In this document: positions 16,867 to 26,700 of the stretch, piece by piece | Numbering within the stretch: the first letter of the stretch is position 1 | Layout: each line of letters opens with the position of its first letter | NCBI GenBank assembly: GCA_036564195.1 | Contig: DATCLA010000191.1 | Location: 1-39,039 of the forward strand | DNA length: 39,039 bases | Direction of reading: 5' to 3' | Source of the DNA: DATCLA01 sp036564195 | GTDB taxonomy: Bacteria > Bacillota > UBA4882 > UBA8346 | Program-made: the position numbers and the translations under genes | The notes under the pieces: generated by a model | The model's input: only the letters and a program-made list of their open reading frames with translations | Told to the model about the DNA's origin: nothing | The model's database searches: none

Positions 16867-17619
16867 TTACCGTTGGACTTCGATATAGATACTTTCATCG
16901 GAGCGGATTGAGTGATCCAGCTTGGCAACGATTGGTATGGCTCCTTGGCTGTAGGCACACTCAGTGATGGCAGTATCATGGAAACCGGCGCTGCGTAGGA
17001 CATAGCGTAATTCTTCATAGTCATAGATCCAACGATGGCCGAAACATTGGAAGATTTGATTTACCATAAATGCTTTCCGCTTAGGTATTTCCTCCGGTGG
17101 AGCGCCCAACTCGATGAGGCATTGACGGTGCCGGTTGAAGAATTCATTACCGTCGAGATAACCTGTAAGATACTTACGGAGATCCGGTGTCGTCAACCTA
17201 AGCAAACCACCCGGGGTCAAAATCCTTCTAATCTCGCTAAGCCAGCGGATTCCATCTTCAAGGGTTAAGTGTTCGATCAGGTGTTCCGAATATGCCCAAT
17301 TGAAGCTATGATCAGCAAAAGGCAGAGGTTCCTTTACATCCAGCTGTACAAAGTAGCAATTATTATCTACCAGATAGAGGTGCCTCTTAGTGGTTGAAGA
17401 TTGCCCGTCGGTTAAACCGATGATGTCAATGTTCAGGCAGAAGGATTGGCGCCGGTTCCAGGAACCGAATTGGACTCCTTCAATGCCAAATTTCTGTTGC
17501 CAAGAACGGATTAATAGCAGTTCGGTCTCAACCAGCTGTAACGACCGGCAGGGAATTAACAAATTAGGGTCTTCTTCTTCCCAACTCCAGTCAACGTTGG
17601 TTTGCGTAGAGCTACTCAT
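16867..17619 (-). CDS. Class I SAM-dependent methyltransferase-like protein with degenerate motif I
   Basis: A 250-residue protein of the methyltransferase type 11 group. The central part is typical: VQLDVKEPLPFADHSFNWAY, SEHLIEHL, then EIRRILTPGGLLRLTTPDL. The region that should carry the glycine-rich SAM-binding motif (usually LxLGCGxN, then LNxDI) reads VQFGSWNRRQSF and then LNIDI. The Gly-Cys-Gly turn is thus replaced. It may still bind SAM poorly, bind it differently, or have another role. AAGGAGAT precedes ATG 17619. The aminotransferase start lies 51 bases beyond the stop, in the same operon. A methylation of cyclitol or acyl part would fit but is not shown. Confidence 0.8.
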   Translation of the reverse strand: MSSSTQTNVDWSWEEEDPNLLIPCRSLQLVETELLLIRSWQQKFGIEGVQFGSWNRRQSFCLNIDIIGLTDGQSSTTKRHLYLVDNNCYFVQLDVKEPLPFADHSFNWAYSEHLIEHLTLEDGIRWLSEIRRILTPGGLLRLTTPDLRKYLTGYLDGNEFFNRHRQCLIELGAPPEEIPKRKAFMVNQIFQCFGHRWIYDYEELRYVLRSAGFHDTAITECAYSQGAIPIVAKLDHSIRSDESIYIEVQR

Positions 17620-17728
17620 CGGCTAAATCTCCTTGTATGGTGTGGTTTTCAAAACTCCCACCAAATCTAAGTTATTCCAAGTTAAGTAAACTGACAATGG
17701 AGCTTTTTAAGTTCGGTACTTTCAATGT

Positions 17729-19342
17729 TTAACCTAAAGTAATTGCAAAAATATGGATTCCCGGAACATCCGGTAACTGCAAATAGTTAATACGGCCTTT
17801 GCGGGTAGTAGAATAGTTTTGAGCCACCAGATAGACTTTTCTCCCTCTGGTTTGGGCACGGCCGTTAATTTTTTCAACCGCGGTTCCCTCCCAGGCAACG
17901 GTTTCACCATATAAGGGTTTATACAGACAATCAGTTATTTTTAATTCAATTTGCTCCGTCTGCCCGTCAACATAATGGACAATTAACTTGTCAGTATAGT
18001 TTCCCCACTCAGCACAGGCCAAAATCATAATATTCTGATAGATTCCCGGATTGATAGCTATTTTCTGACCATTACATGAGATGTTATCTTTACCGGTGCC
18101 ATAGAGCCAGGGAAGTTTAAATTTCATCTCCTTGATCTCCCAAATAGTCTCCTGATTACTGGGAAAATTCTCTTTTAACAGATAAGTTCCGGTTCCCATT
18201 AAGTTGGCTGGGCAATCCGGCGAGATCTCTTCGCCAAAGGCTTTGTTATTCAAGTGGGGGGTTAAATCAATAAATAAAAATTCATTAGTTAGCAAAGTAA
18301 TATTTTCTGTGTCTAATTTATTGGTAATGATATGTCTGTTTGAGAAGTAACCAGTGGTAGCGGTGTTTTTCTGATAAATTTGATAAAGTTGACCGGAAAC
18401 AGTTTCTTCCCAAGCCGCAACTTCACGAATTTTTATTACCACCCGGTTTTTATCGGCAATGTCCTTCTGAAAGGCATATTTGGTCAGCATGGCCCGGATA
18501 TTAGCCCATTGTGAAGCGGCTGTTACCAAATGGTTTGCTATTTCATTTAAAGGGTTTAAGCCGGTTTCGGCGGCAAAGTAGGTTAATAACTTTGCAAATC
18601 TTCTTCTACCGTAAGTTATTGCTTCCAGATTTTTAATTAAGGGTGCTCCAAACAAGAAATCTTCATGTCCCCGGACTTCACTTTGCAGATCAGTTAAGCC
18701 TGCTAACTTGTCCGCAAAACAGCGCATGGAATCGAAAGCATTCAGTTCTCCGTTGCCGTTTTTTAATCTATTAAGGGTTGTGGCCAATATTTTACTCCAA
18801 TTTACAGGGATTTTTTCTTTACCCTTGAATTTGAAAACTTTATACTCACCTAAAAAACCTTCGAGCAACCGTTCCTTGCTAATAATTCCGGAAGCTTTAA
18901 AGAAACGGTCGCAATAATAAAAATCTTCCTCATCATTAACGCCGATAATCAAAAAATAATGATAAAAGTGTCTTCTTTGATAATTCCAGTCCCAGGGGCA
19001 CCGGTAGGAATCTATGGAGACCATAATTGGTAATTGCTTTTTTAATTGCCGCTTGATTTTTTCGACTAATTTTTGAGGGGGGACTGTTTTGGAAACAATT
19101 TTAATGCCATGATACCGATCTAATTTTTTTATAATATCATTATTAGGGATACTGAGGGAACTGCCAAGACTTTGGCCTGTTTCGGGTCTAAATATAAAAT
19201 ACCAATCTTCAGAAAAGATTAATTCATAATTGTAATTAGCCCATTCCGCTACTCCAACAATGGAATCCTCAAGACAAGTTAAGTAGTCATAGTGAACGGG
19301 TTCTATTCCTAAATTCAATTTGTTACCCCCTGTGTTTGCCAT
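17729..19342 (-). CDS. BtrH N-terminal domain acyltransferase-like protein with C-terminal beta-sandwich
   Basis: Residues 15-160 match the BtrH_N domain, a papain/C39-like fold. BtrH in butirosin biosynthesis moves an acyl side chain from a carrier protein to an amino group of 2-deoxystreptamine. The expected Cys-His-Asp set is visible: C23 in YDYLTCLED, H128 in RHFYHYFLIIGVND and D145 in YYCDRFF, with the typical lead-in PIMVSIDSYRCPWDW. The middle is helical. From about residue 345 a beta-rich domain resembles sandwich modules of glycoside hydrolases (FIDLTPHLNNKAF, then KDNISCNGQKIAI and LIVHYVDGQTEQIELKITDC). The ATG at 19342 has no ribosome-binding site. A TTG at 19318, behind AGGGGGT, would start at NLGIEPVHYD and is a good alternative. 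First gene of the minus operon. Confidence 0.82.
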   Translation of the reverse strand: MANTGGNKLNLGIEPVHYDYLTCLEDSIVGVAEWANYNYELIFSEDWYFIFRPETGQSLGSSLSIPNNDIIKKLDRYHGIKIVSKTVPPQKLVEKIKRQLKKQLPIMVSIDSYRCPWDWNYQRRHFYHYFLIIGVNDEEDFYYCDRFFKASGIISKERLLEGFLGEYKVFKFKGKEKIPVNWSKILATTLNRLKNGNGELNAFDSMRCFADKLAGLTDLQSEVRGHEDFLFGAPLIKNLEAITYGRRRFAKLLTYFAAETGLNPLNEIANHLVTAASQWANIRAMLTKYAFQKDIADKNRVVIKIREVAAWEETVSGQLYQIYQKNTATTGYFSNRHIITNKLDTENITLLTNEFLFIDLTPHLNNKAFGEEISPDCPANLMGTGTYLLKENFPSNQETIWEIKEMKFKLPWLYGTGKDNISCNGQKIAINPGIYQNIMILACAEWGNYTDKLIVHYVDGQTEQIELKITDCLYKPLYGETVAWEGTAVEKINGRAQTRGRKVYLVAQNYSTTRKGRINYLQLPDVPGIHIFAITLG

Positions 19343-19880
19343 TGGTTGTTATTTAAAAAACCCAATAGCCTGTTTTCTGGTGTGTCAGAAGATACCTTAA
19401 AAAATACATTACTTCGCTTTAGATCATTAAATTAACCCAATATTGACAGGCCCTTCCGGGTTAACGCTATATCATATAATTCGCTAAAACTGGCCGGTGC
19501 ACTCATAAGTCGCCGCTTAAGAGCGCTTAAGATCCAAGAGTCTTATTGCCCCAATTAATATAATGGATGGTAATAATTAACATAATTTATTATAATCGAC
19601 ATTGATTCCATTTTCAATATAGTTTTTCATTACTGTCAAATGAAGGCGGGATTATGTCTAATTTTTGTAAACTTAAATGGATCGTCGCTAAATAAAAAAA
19701 AATAGGTGTTTATATTAGCTCCCAAATATGTTAAAATTTTAAAGTAGGATTACATAAATTGCAAACCAACTGTTGGAGTGACTCTTGGTAACGTTATTAG
19801 TTTTTGTCACTACGAATGCTAATTGTGGTTGTGTTTAATCGGAATGACCGATGAAAAAATATTAAGTAAAGAGAGTACCA
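19343..19880. other. Divergent regulatory region between the acyltransferase operon and the assembly-line operon
   Basis: This 538-base region is AT-rich and holds no gene I can support. It contains the minus-strand promoter at 19589-19617. Two CTTAAG palindromes are spaced by four bases (19516-19521 and 19526-19531). A CCAAC-T-GTTGG palindrome sits at 19766-19776, about 105 bases before the ligase start. The palindromes are possible operator sites. A TTGACA at 19443 with TATATC 19 bases later is a weak plus-strand promoter candidate. Confidence 0.55.
19589..19617 (-). promoter_or_regulatory. Minus-strand promoter for the acyltransferase-methyltransferase-aminotransferase operon
   Basis: Read on the minus strand: -35 TTGAAA (19612-19617), a 17-base spacer, and -10 TATAAT (19589-19594). 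This would leave a leader of about 240 bases before the acyltransferase start. Confidence 0.65.
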
Positions 19881-22502
19881 ATGTGGCGTGATAGCTTGTC
19901 AAAATATCAGAGTTTAACCCAGGCATTACAATCTGCTTGTTTTAACAATAAACAAGTTCATATTATTAAGAGTGGCACTGCAGAGCTCGCTTTTACTTAT
20001 CAACAACTATGTCAAAGAGCTCAAGCAGTCTTATTCCAGCTGCAAGCCGGAGGAATGAAACCGGCCGACGAGTTAATAATCGCAGTTGAAGACTGTGAAA
20101 TATTTTTATATGTTTTTTGGGCCTGTTTGCTGGGGAAAATAATTGCCGTACCGGTAACATACGGCAATAACGGCGAAAACAAGCTTAAGATTTCTAAAAT
20201 ATGGTCATCCCTTAATAAACCATATCTCGTTACAAATCAAAAGTTATTTAATGATTTAATTAAAATTGTACCTGAAAGCGATCTGCCGGGAAAGGTTGAG
20301 TTATTAAGACAGAGGACCTTTTTTGTTAATGAAATCACAGCAATATCTGATGTGGGAGTTATCTACCCTGCCGCGGCAGACGATATTGCATTCATTCAAT
20401 TTTCCTCAGGTTCGACCGGAGACCCCAAAGGCGTTATTTTAACCCATCAAAATTTACTAACTAATATTAATGCGATCATTAATAGCGCTAAAGTTACTGC
20501 CAGCGACTCCACCCTGAGCTGGTTGCCTTTAACGCATGACATGGGATTAATCGGTTTTCACCTGGCACCATTAGTTTTTGGTCTGGACCAATATATTTTA
20601 CCGACATCTTTATTTATCAGGCGTCCAATGTTATGGTTAGAAAAAGCCCATCAATACAAAACCACGATTCTTTGTTCCCCCAATTTCGGTTACAAGTATT
20701 TTCTTGCCGCATTTAACCATGAAGAGGCTAAACACTGGGACCTTTCATCCATCCGCTTAATCTTTAATGGGGCAGAGCCGATTTCTAAACAACTATGTGA
20801 AGACTTTTTAGACCAAATGAGTAAATACGGATTAAAAAGAAATACCATGTTTCCGGTGTATGGTTTGGCTGAAGCAGCGCTGGCCGTAACTTTTCCGCCG
20901 GTGGCAGAAGAATTGGTTTGTGTAAATTTAAATCGGAATAAGTTAAAGGTAGGGGATCAAGTTGAAAAGGTTGCAGAGGAAGCAGATAATAAAGTAACTT
21001 TTGTTGATGTCGGATCGGCAATTACCGATTGTTCCATCAGAATTTGTGATGAAAATAACAATATTCTTAATGAAGGTCAAGTAGGCTATATCCAGATTAA
21101 AGGTAAAAATGTAACTTCAGGTTATTATAACAATGCGCAGGCCACTGCGGGGGTAATCTCAAAAACCGGTTGGCTTAACACCGGTGATCTAGGCTTTATG
21201 CGCCAGGGTCGCCTGGTGGTTACTGGCAGGGCGAAAGATATTATTTTTATCAATGGCCAGAATTATTACCCTCATGATATTGAAAGGGTTGCCCAAAAAG
21301 TTAGAGGGATTGAACTTGGTGAGGTGGCCGCCTTTGGGGTCCCCGATGAAGTACGGCAAAATGAAGCAGTTATTGTTGGAGTTTTGTTCAAAAGAGCTGT
21401 TGAGGAGTTCGTGCCATTGGCAATCACACTTAAAAGGCATCTCAATAAGGAGATGGGATTGGATGTTAAGGCAGTAATCCCCGTTAAAAGAATTCCCAAA
21501 ACTACCAGCGGCAAAATAATGCGGTTTAAGTTAAGAGAAATGTACCAGGACGGTTATTTCACGGCTACAGTGGAAGCGCTCAATCAATTATTTGCTACTT
21601 ACGCCCAATCAAAAACGGTGAACCGGCCTGAGAGTAGCATTGAGGAACAATTATTAGCGATACTAGTGGAATTATTAGGAGATCGCAACATCGGGATTGA
21701 TGATCATTTTTTAGAGCTTGGCTTTGATTCTTTATTGTTAACCAGATTTTGTGATCGGGTCGAAACCAACAAAATAGCACAATTATCGGTGATAGACCTA
21801 TTTTCATATCCGACAGTTAGAAAACTGGCAGAATTTATTGCTACCGGAAAAAGTGATCAGCACCGGCCTTCCCTTTCTGCTTTCCAATTAAAATTGCCAA
21901 GAGCTTACTTTAATGAAGCTGATTTTGACGGGGTCCACAATGATGATTCAATTTATCTCTTCGAAATGCCTCATAAGCTGTTAGATGCGATTAATGCCAT
22001 CGCCCGCTGCGAAACAACCGGGGTTATTGAGATTTTATTGGCCCTCTTCATTTACCACCTCTTTTCAAGCACGGAACAAACTGAGTTTACAGTGCAGACA
22101 ATGGTTCATCAAAGTAATCAGGTCCGGGCCTTAGCAGTTGACCTTGACCAGGTTGAAACAGTTACGGATCTTTTTAAAATGATTACTGCCAAACTTAAAA
22201 GTAAAGATGAACTAGGCTATTCATTGCATAATATAAGTAATCTGACTTTTAACAAAGAACCAGATTCAATCGTCCCGTTTTTTTACCGGGAAGCCTTGTT
22301 AACGGATAAATCAAAATTATTGCAAGTCTACGACCTTACCTTAGGAATATTCGAAAATAACGGTCGGATGGGGCTGGTATTTGATTACGAGCGGGAACGC
22401 CTTAATCAAGCAGCGATGAAAGAGTTCATTGCTGCTTATATCCGGTTGCTATATGCGATTGTCGCACAATATAAGAATGATCACGGGGTGAAAACAGAAT
22501 GA
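19881..22502 (+). CDS. Fatty acyl-AMP ligase fused to an acyl carrier protein and a partial condensation domain
   Basis: This 873-residue protein should load the starter acid of the assembly line. Residues 10-560 are an adenylation domain with FSSGSTGDPKGVILTHQNLL (from about 173), SWLPLTHDMGLIGFH, VYGLAEAALAVTF and IPKTTSGKIMRFKLREMY. This is the pattern of fatty acyl-AMP ligases rather than amino acid-activating domains. Residues about 575-650 are a carrier protein; the phosphopantetheine serine is S617 in LELGFDSLLLTRF. Residues about 665-873 resemble only the C-terminal lobe of a condensation domain (IYLFEMPHKLLDAINAIAR, then LYAIVAQYKN); the HHxxxDG lobe is absent. AGAGAG precedes ATG 19881. 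The stop overlaps the next start (ATGA), so translation is coupled to the malonyltransferase. Confidence 0.92.
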   Translation: MWRDSLSKYQSLTQALQSACFNNKQVHIIKSGTAELAFTYQQLCQRAQAVLFQLQAGGMKPADELIIAVEDCEIFLYVFWACLLGKIIAVPVTYGNNGENKLKISKIWSSLNKPYLVTNQKLFNDLIKIVPESDLPGKVELLRQRTFFVNEITAISDVGVIYPAAADDIAFIQFSSGSTGDPKGVILTHQNLLTNINAIINSAKVTASDSTLSWLPLTHDMGLIGFHLAPLVFGLDQYILPTSLFIRRPMLWLEKAHQYKTTILCSPNFGYKYFLAAFNHEEAKHWDLSSIRLIFNGAEPISKQLCEDFLDQMSKYGLKRNTMFPVYGLAEAALAVTFPPVAEELVCVNLNRNKLKVGDQVEKVAEEADNKVTFVDVGSAITDCSIRICDENNNILNEGQVGYIQIKGKNVTSGYYNNAQATAGVISKTGWLNTGDLGFMRQGRLVVTGRAKDIIFINGQNYYPHDIERVAQKVRGIELGEVAAFGVPDEVRQNEAVIVGVLFKRAVEEFVPLAITLKRHLNKEMGLDVKAVIPVKRIPKTTSGKIMRFKLREMYQDGYFTATVEALNQLFATYAQSKTVNRPESSIEEQLLAILVELLGDRNIGIDDHFLELGFDSLLLTRFCDRVETNKIAQLSVIDLFSYPTVRKLAEFIATGKSDQHRPSLSAFQLKLPRAYFNEADFDGVHNDDSIYLFEMPHKLLDAINAIARCETTGVIEILLALFIYHLFSSTEQTEFTVQTMVHQSNQVRALAVDLDQVETVTDLFKMITAKLKSKDELGYSLHNISNLTFNKEPDSIVPFFYREALLTDKSKLLQVYDLTLGIFENNGRMGLVFDYERERLNQAAMKEFIAAYIRLLYAIVAQYKNDHGVKTE

Positions 22503-23764
22503 ATTTGGCACTACTTTTTCCGGGACAAGGTTCACAATATGTGGGGATGGGGGCAGACTTTTACCAAGAATTTGCCTCGGTAAGATTAATTTTTGAACAG
22601 GCCAGCAATGTCTTAGGTTACGATCTGGCAAATTTATGTTTTAACGGAACGATCGAGGAGTTAACCAAGACGGAATACACTCAACCGGCATTATTAACCT
22701 TAAGTGTAGCAATTTTTAATGTATACATGGAAGAGGTCGGGATCGCCCCGCTTTATTTGGCAGGGCACAGCCTGGGAGAGATTTCTGCCTTGACTTGCGC
22801 CGGTGGAATCGACTTTACCGATGCGGTAAAAATAGTTCAAAAGAGAGGAGAGTTAATGCAGGCGGCGCTTCCCCAGGATTTAGGCGCGATGCTTTCAATC
22901 AGCGGAATCAATCAAGCCGAAATCGAAGCGGAATGTCTGAACTGTTCCACCGGTGATCAAGTTGTAGTTGTCTCCAATTATAATTCCCCGGAGCAGATAG
23001 TAATTTCCGGGCATAAAAGTGCTGTTTGTAGAGTAGGGGAGAAGCTGTCCCAAAAAGGGGCGCTGGTCACTTTTTTAAAGGTAAGTTCAGCGTTTCACAG
23101 TCCGCTAATGAGGCCGGCCGCCCAAAAGTTTGCTTCGGAACTGCAGCAATATAAATTTAAGAAACTGAAATGGCCGGTAATCTCCAATGTTGATGCTTTG
23201 CCCTATCGGGATCCGGAGGAGATTCCGGTACGTTTAGTTAGCCAGCTTGAAAAAGCGGTACGTTGGCAAGAATCACTGAATTATCTGCAAAACCACGGTA
23301 TTACCCATGCAATCGAAATCGGTCCGAAAACTGTTTTAAAAAACTTAATGAAACGAAACGTGCCACAGCTTATTACTTATGCCTATGACAAACCCGGAGA
23401 TCGCAAAGAGCTGAAAGCAGTTTTTTCACCCGGTAAAGGGGAAAACCGCCAAACGGCTGAGGTAGTGTCAAGATGCCTGGCTGCAGCCGTATGTACTCGA
23501 AACCGTAATTGGAACGCTGCCGAATACCGGACCGGCGTGATTGAGCCTTACCGTCGTATCCGGGCAATCTATGATAATCTGCAAAATGAAAGTAAGGAAG
23601 TCGGCTTCGGCCCAATGCAGGAAGCTTTGGAGCTACTTCGTTTGATTTTTACAACCAAAAAAGTTCCTATTGTCGAACAGAATGAACGGTTTAGCCAAAT
23701 ATTCCAAAGTACCGGTACGAGACATCTATTTGAAAATTTCATATTGAGTCAAAATAACCTCTAA
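22499..23764 (+). CDS. Trans-acting malonyl-CoA:ACP acyltransferase
   Basis: This supplies malonyl units to a PKS that has no AT domain. The 421-residue protein starts with LLFPGQGSQYVGMGADFY, has the nucleophile S91 in GHSLGEISA, and H200 in SSAFHSPLM; the AFHS form indicates malonyl specificity. It is longer than a housekeeping FabD (about 310 residues). The extra about 110 C-terminal residues (CLAAAVCTRNRNWNAAEYRT and on) resemble the tails of FenF/ItuD-type enzymes in lipopeptide clusters such as mycosubtilin and iturin. It overlaps the preceding gene by four bases. The PKS gene follows 24 bases later. Confidence 0.94.
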   Translation: MNLALLFPGQGSQYVGMGADFYQEFASVRLIFEQASNVLGYDLANLCFNGTIEELTKTEYTQPALLTLSVAIFNVYMEEVGIAPLYLAGHSLGEISALTCAGGIDFTDAVKIVQKRGELMQAALPQDLGAMLSISGINQAEIEAECLNCSTGDQVVVVSNYNSPEQIVISGHKSAVCRVGEKLSQKGALVTFLKVSSAFHSPLMRPAAQKFASELQQYKFKKLKWPVISNVDALPYRDPEEIPVRLVSQLEKAVRWQESLNYLQNHGITHAIEIGPKTVLKNLMKRNVPQLITYAYDKPGDRKELKAVFSPGKGENRQTAEVVSRCLAAAVCTRNRNWNAAEYRTGVIEPYRRIRAIYDNLQNESKEVGFGPMQEALELLRLIFTTKKVPIVEQNERFSQIFQSTGTRHLFENFILSQNNL

Positions 23765-23788
23765 TTTTAAAATTGAAAGGATATCGAT

Positions 23789-26700
23789 ATGAAAAAGAAT
23801 TTAATCGAAATCAATCATGACCGCAATCAGCCGGAGCCTTCCGGTATGGCAGTAATTTCAAAGAACGATATTGCGATTATTGGAATTGCCGGCAAATTCC
23901 CAATGGCCAATAGTATCGATGAATTCTGGGACAACCTGCGGAACGGTGTTGATTCCATAGCGGCACTGCCGGAAGGGCGGTGGCGCGATTGTCAAAGGTA
24001 TCTCCAATATAAGGGTGAGACCAATGTCAAATTTATCAAAGCGGCTTTTCTCGAAGCAATTGACCAATTCGACTATAAATTTTTTAAACTTTCTCCCAAA
24101 GAAGCCAGTTTAATGGACCCGGCGCACCGGCTTTTTTTGGAAACGGCTTGGCAGGCCTTGGAAGATGCCGGATATGGCGGGCAGCGGATTTTAGGAAGTA
24201 ATGTAGGGGTCTATTTGGGATTTGAGCCCAATTTAGTAGATTCTTACGGTAAGATGATTTATGAGGTGGAACGTTCCTCGCTGCAGATTTGTGCGGCCGG
24301 CAATATCCCGGCGATTACTCCCAGTCGAATTTCTTACCTATTGGATTTAAAAGGGCCAACAATGGTGATTGACACCGCCTGCTCCTCTTCTTTAGTGGCA
24401 GTTCATTTAGCCTGTCAGGCTATTAAATCCGGGGATTGCAATATGGCGATTGTCGGCGGGGTCAAATTATATTTGCTGCCCGTCGATATACCGGAAGAAA
24501 AGTTGGGAATCGAATCCTCAGACTTCCGAACCAAGTCTTTCGACGACAGCTCCGATGGTACCGGATCCGGTGAAGGAGTAGCAGCGGTAATACTAAAACC
24601 ACTTTTTGAGGCAATCAAAGATAAAGACCACATCTATGCGGTGATTAAAGGAAGCGCCATCAATCAGGATGGTAGTTCGGCCAATTTGACTGCGCCCAAT
24701 GTCCTGTCACAAGCAGACGTAATTGAAAAGGCTTGGCAACGGGCGGGAATTCATCCGGATACCATCTCTTACATCGAGGCTCATGGAACCGGGACCAGAA
24801 TTGGCGACCCGATTGAAATTGCCGGAATTACTAAAGCTTTTGAAAGGTATACCAGTAAAAAGCAGTTTTGCGGCATCGGTTCGGTTAAGACAAATATCGG
24901 GCATTTATATGAGGCCTCCGGTATTGTTGGATTGATCAAAGCTGCTTTAGCATTAAAACACGGCGAAATTCCCCCGACGCTTCATTTTAACCGGCCTAAT
25001 AAGAACATTTGTTTTGAAGAATCACCGGTTTATCTAGTTGATCAGTTAATTCCCTGGGAAACTGATGGATACCCCAGAAGATGCGGAGTAAACGCGTTTG
25101 GCTTTAGCGGGACCAATTGCCATGTGATACTGGAAGAAGCACCGCCTTTAGGTGAAAAGCCGGTTTCGAAAAGTACGGGTAATGATCAAATTCTATCTGT
25201 ATTTACTTTAGCGGCTAAAAGTGGTTCGGCTTTGCAGGAATTGTTAATTGCCTATAATGACTGGTTTAATAAAGCAGCAGATCTTGACATCAGAGAAATC
25301 TGCTACCTAACCAATACCGGCAGAGGGCATTACAATGAACGGTTGGCAATCATTGTGACCAGTTATTCCCAGTTAAAAGCTAAACTGAGTGAGTTAACCA
25401 TTACCGGTATTTCCGATAACCCGGAAAAAGATATTTATTATGGTAAACATAAGCTGATTGCCAACAGTGCCAGCGCTAAAGATACCCAAGACTTATCTGA
25501 GCAGGCGAAAAAGAACCTGTCTGATCTGGCGTTGGAAAAATTACAATTCTTTTTAGAAAGTAACCGAACAAATCGGGCAATTTTAGCTGAAATCTGTCAA
25601 TTATACGTTAAAGGAGCTGACATTGTTTGGGAAAACTTTTACCGCGGGGAAGATCTTAGCAAGATTCGACTTCCGGTTTATCCTTTTGATAAATTAAGAT
25701 GTTGGCTGGAAATTCCGGAAGCAACACCGCAACTTGAGGAGACCGGATTATATTTTTCGGTATTTTGGAAACCCGAGCCATTAAAAGAGGCTGACTTCCA
25801 GGCAATCTCGGATCAAAGTATCATGATTATCAAGGACTCTTCACAGAACGCAACTATAAATCAGGAGGCCATCGCTTTCCTCAGAAAAAGATGTAAATCC
25901 TTAATTGAAGTTGTAATCGGTCCGGAATTTGAGCAAATTAATGAACATAAATTTGTAATTCGTAACCTCCTTACCGATTACCAGGTTTTATTAAAAGAGT
26001 GTAAAAAAATTGGTTTGAATGTGATTATCCATACCCTAGCTTTAGAAAATAGAACCCCGGTGACCTCATTAGAAAAACTGACCGGAAAATTAGATCAAGG
26101 GCTTTATAGTCTCTTCTTTTTAACTAAGGCCTTACAAAAGAGTTTTTCAAATCAAGCCCTAAAGTTGTTAGTAGTATCATATTGCGCCAGTGAAGTCACA
26201 GGCCAAGAACGGGTTATTATACCTGAAAATGTTAGTTTATTTGGTTTGGGTAAGATCATTGAACGGGAAAGTCCGGAAATAACTTATAAAGGGATCGATG
26301 TCGATGATCACTTCAGCATTGAAATGATTTATCCCGATTTGGTTCAAGATTTTGCCAGCAGCCAGGTGGCCTATCGTAACGGTAAACGATTTGTTGAAGA
26401 ATTTAGAGAGGTTGAATTAGCGGATTATAAATTAAGCCAACCAGTCCGGTTGAAAAACGGCGGCCTTTATATTATTACCGGCGGAACCGGCGGCATCGGA
26501 CTGGAAGTTGCTAAGTATTTAACCAGTAAGAATGTTTTAAAACTGGCTTTAATCAACCGTTCCGAATTCCCGCAACGCAAGACTTGGCCGGAAATACTTA
26601 GCAGTCGCCGGGATCCGGAATTGTGTAACAAAATAGAAATGATTCAAGCTATGGAAAGCAATGGTTCGGAAGTTTCATTTTATAGTGCCGATATTTCCGA

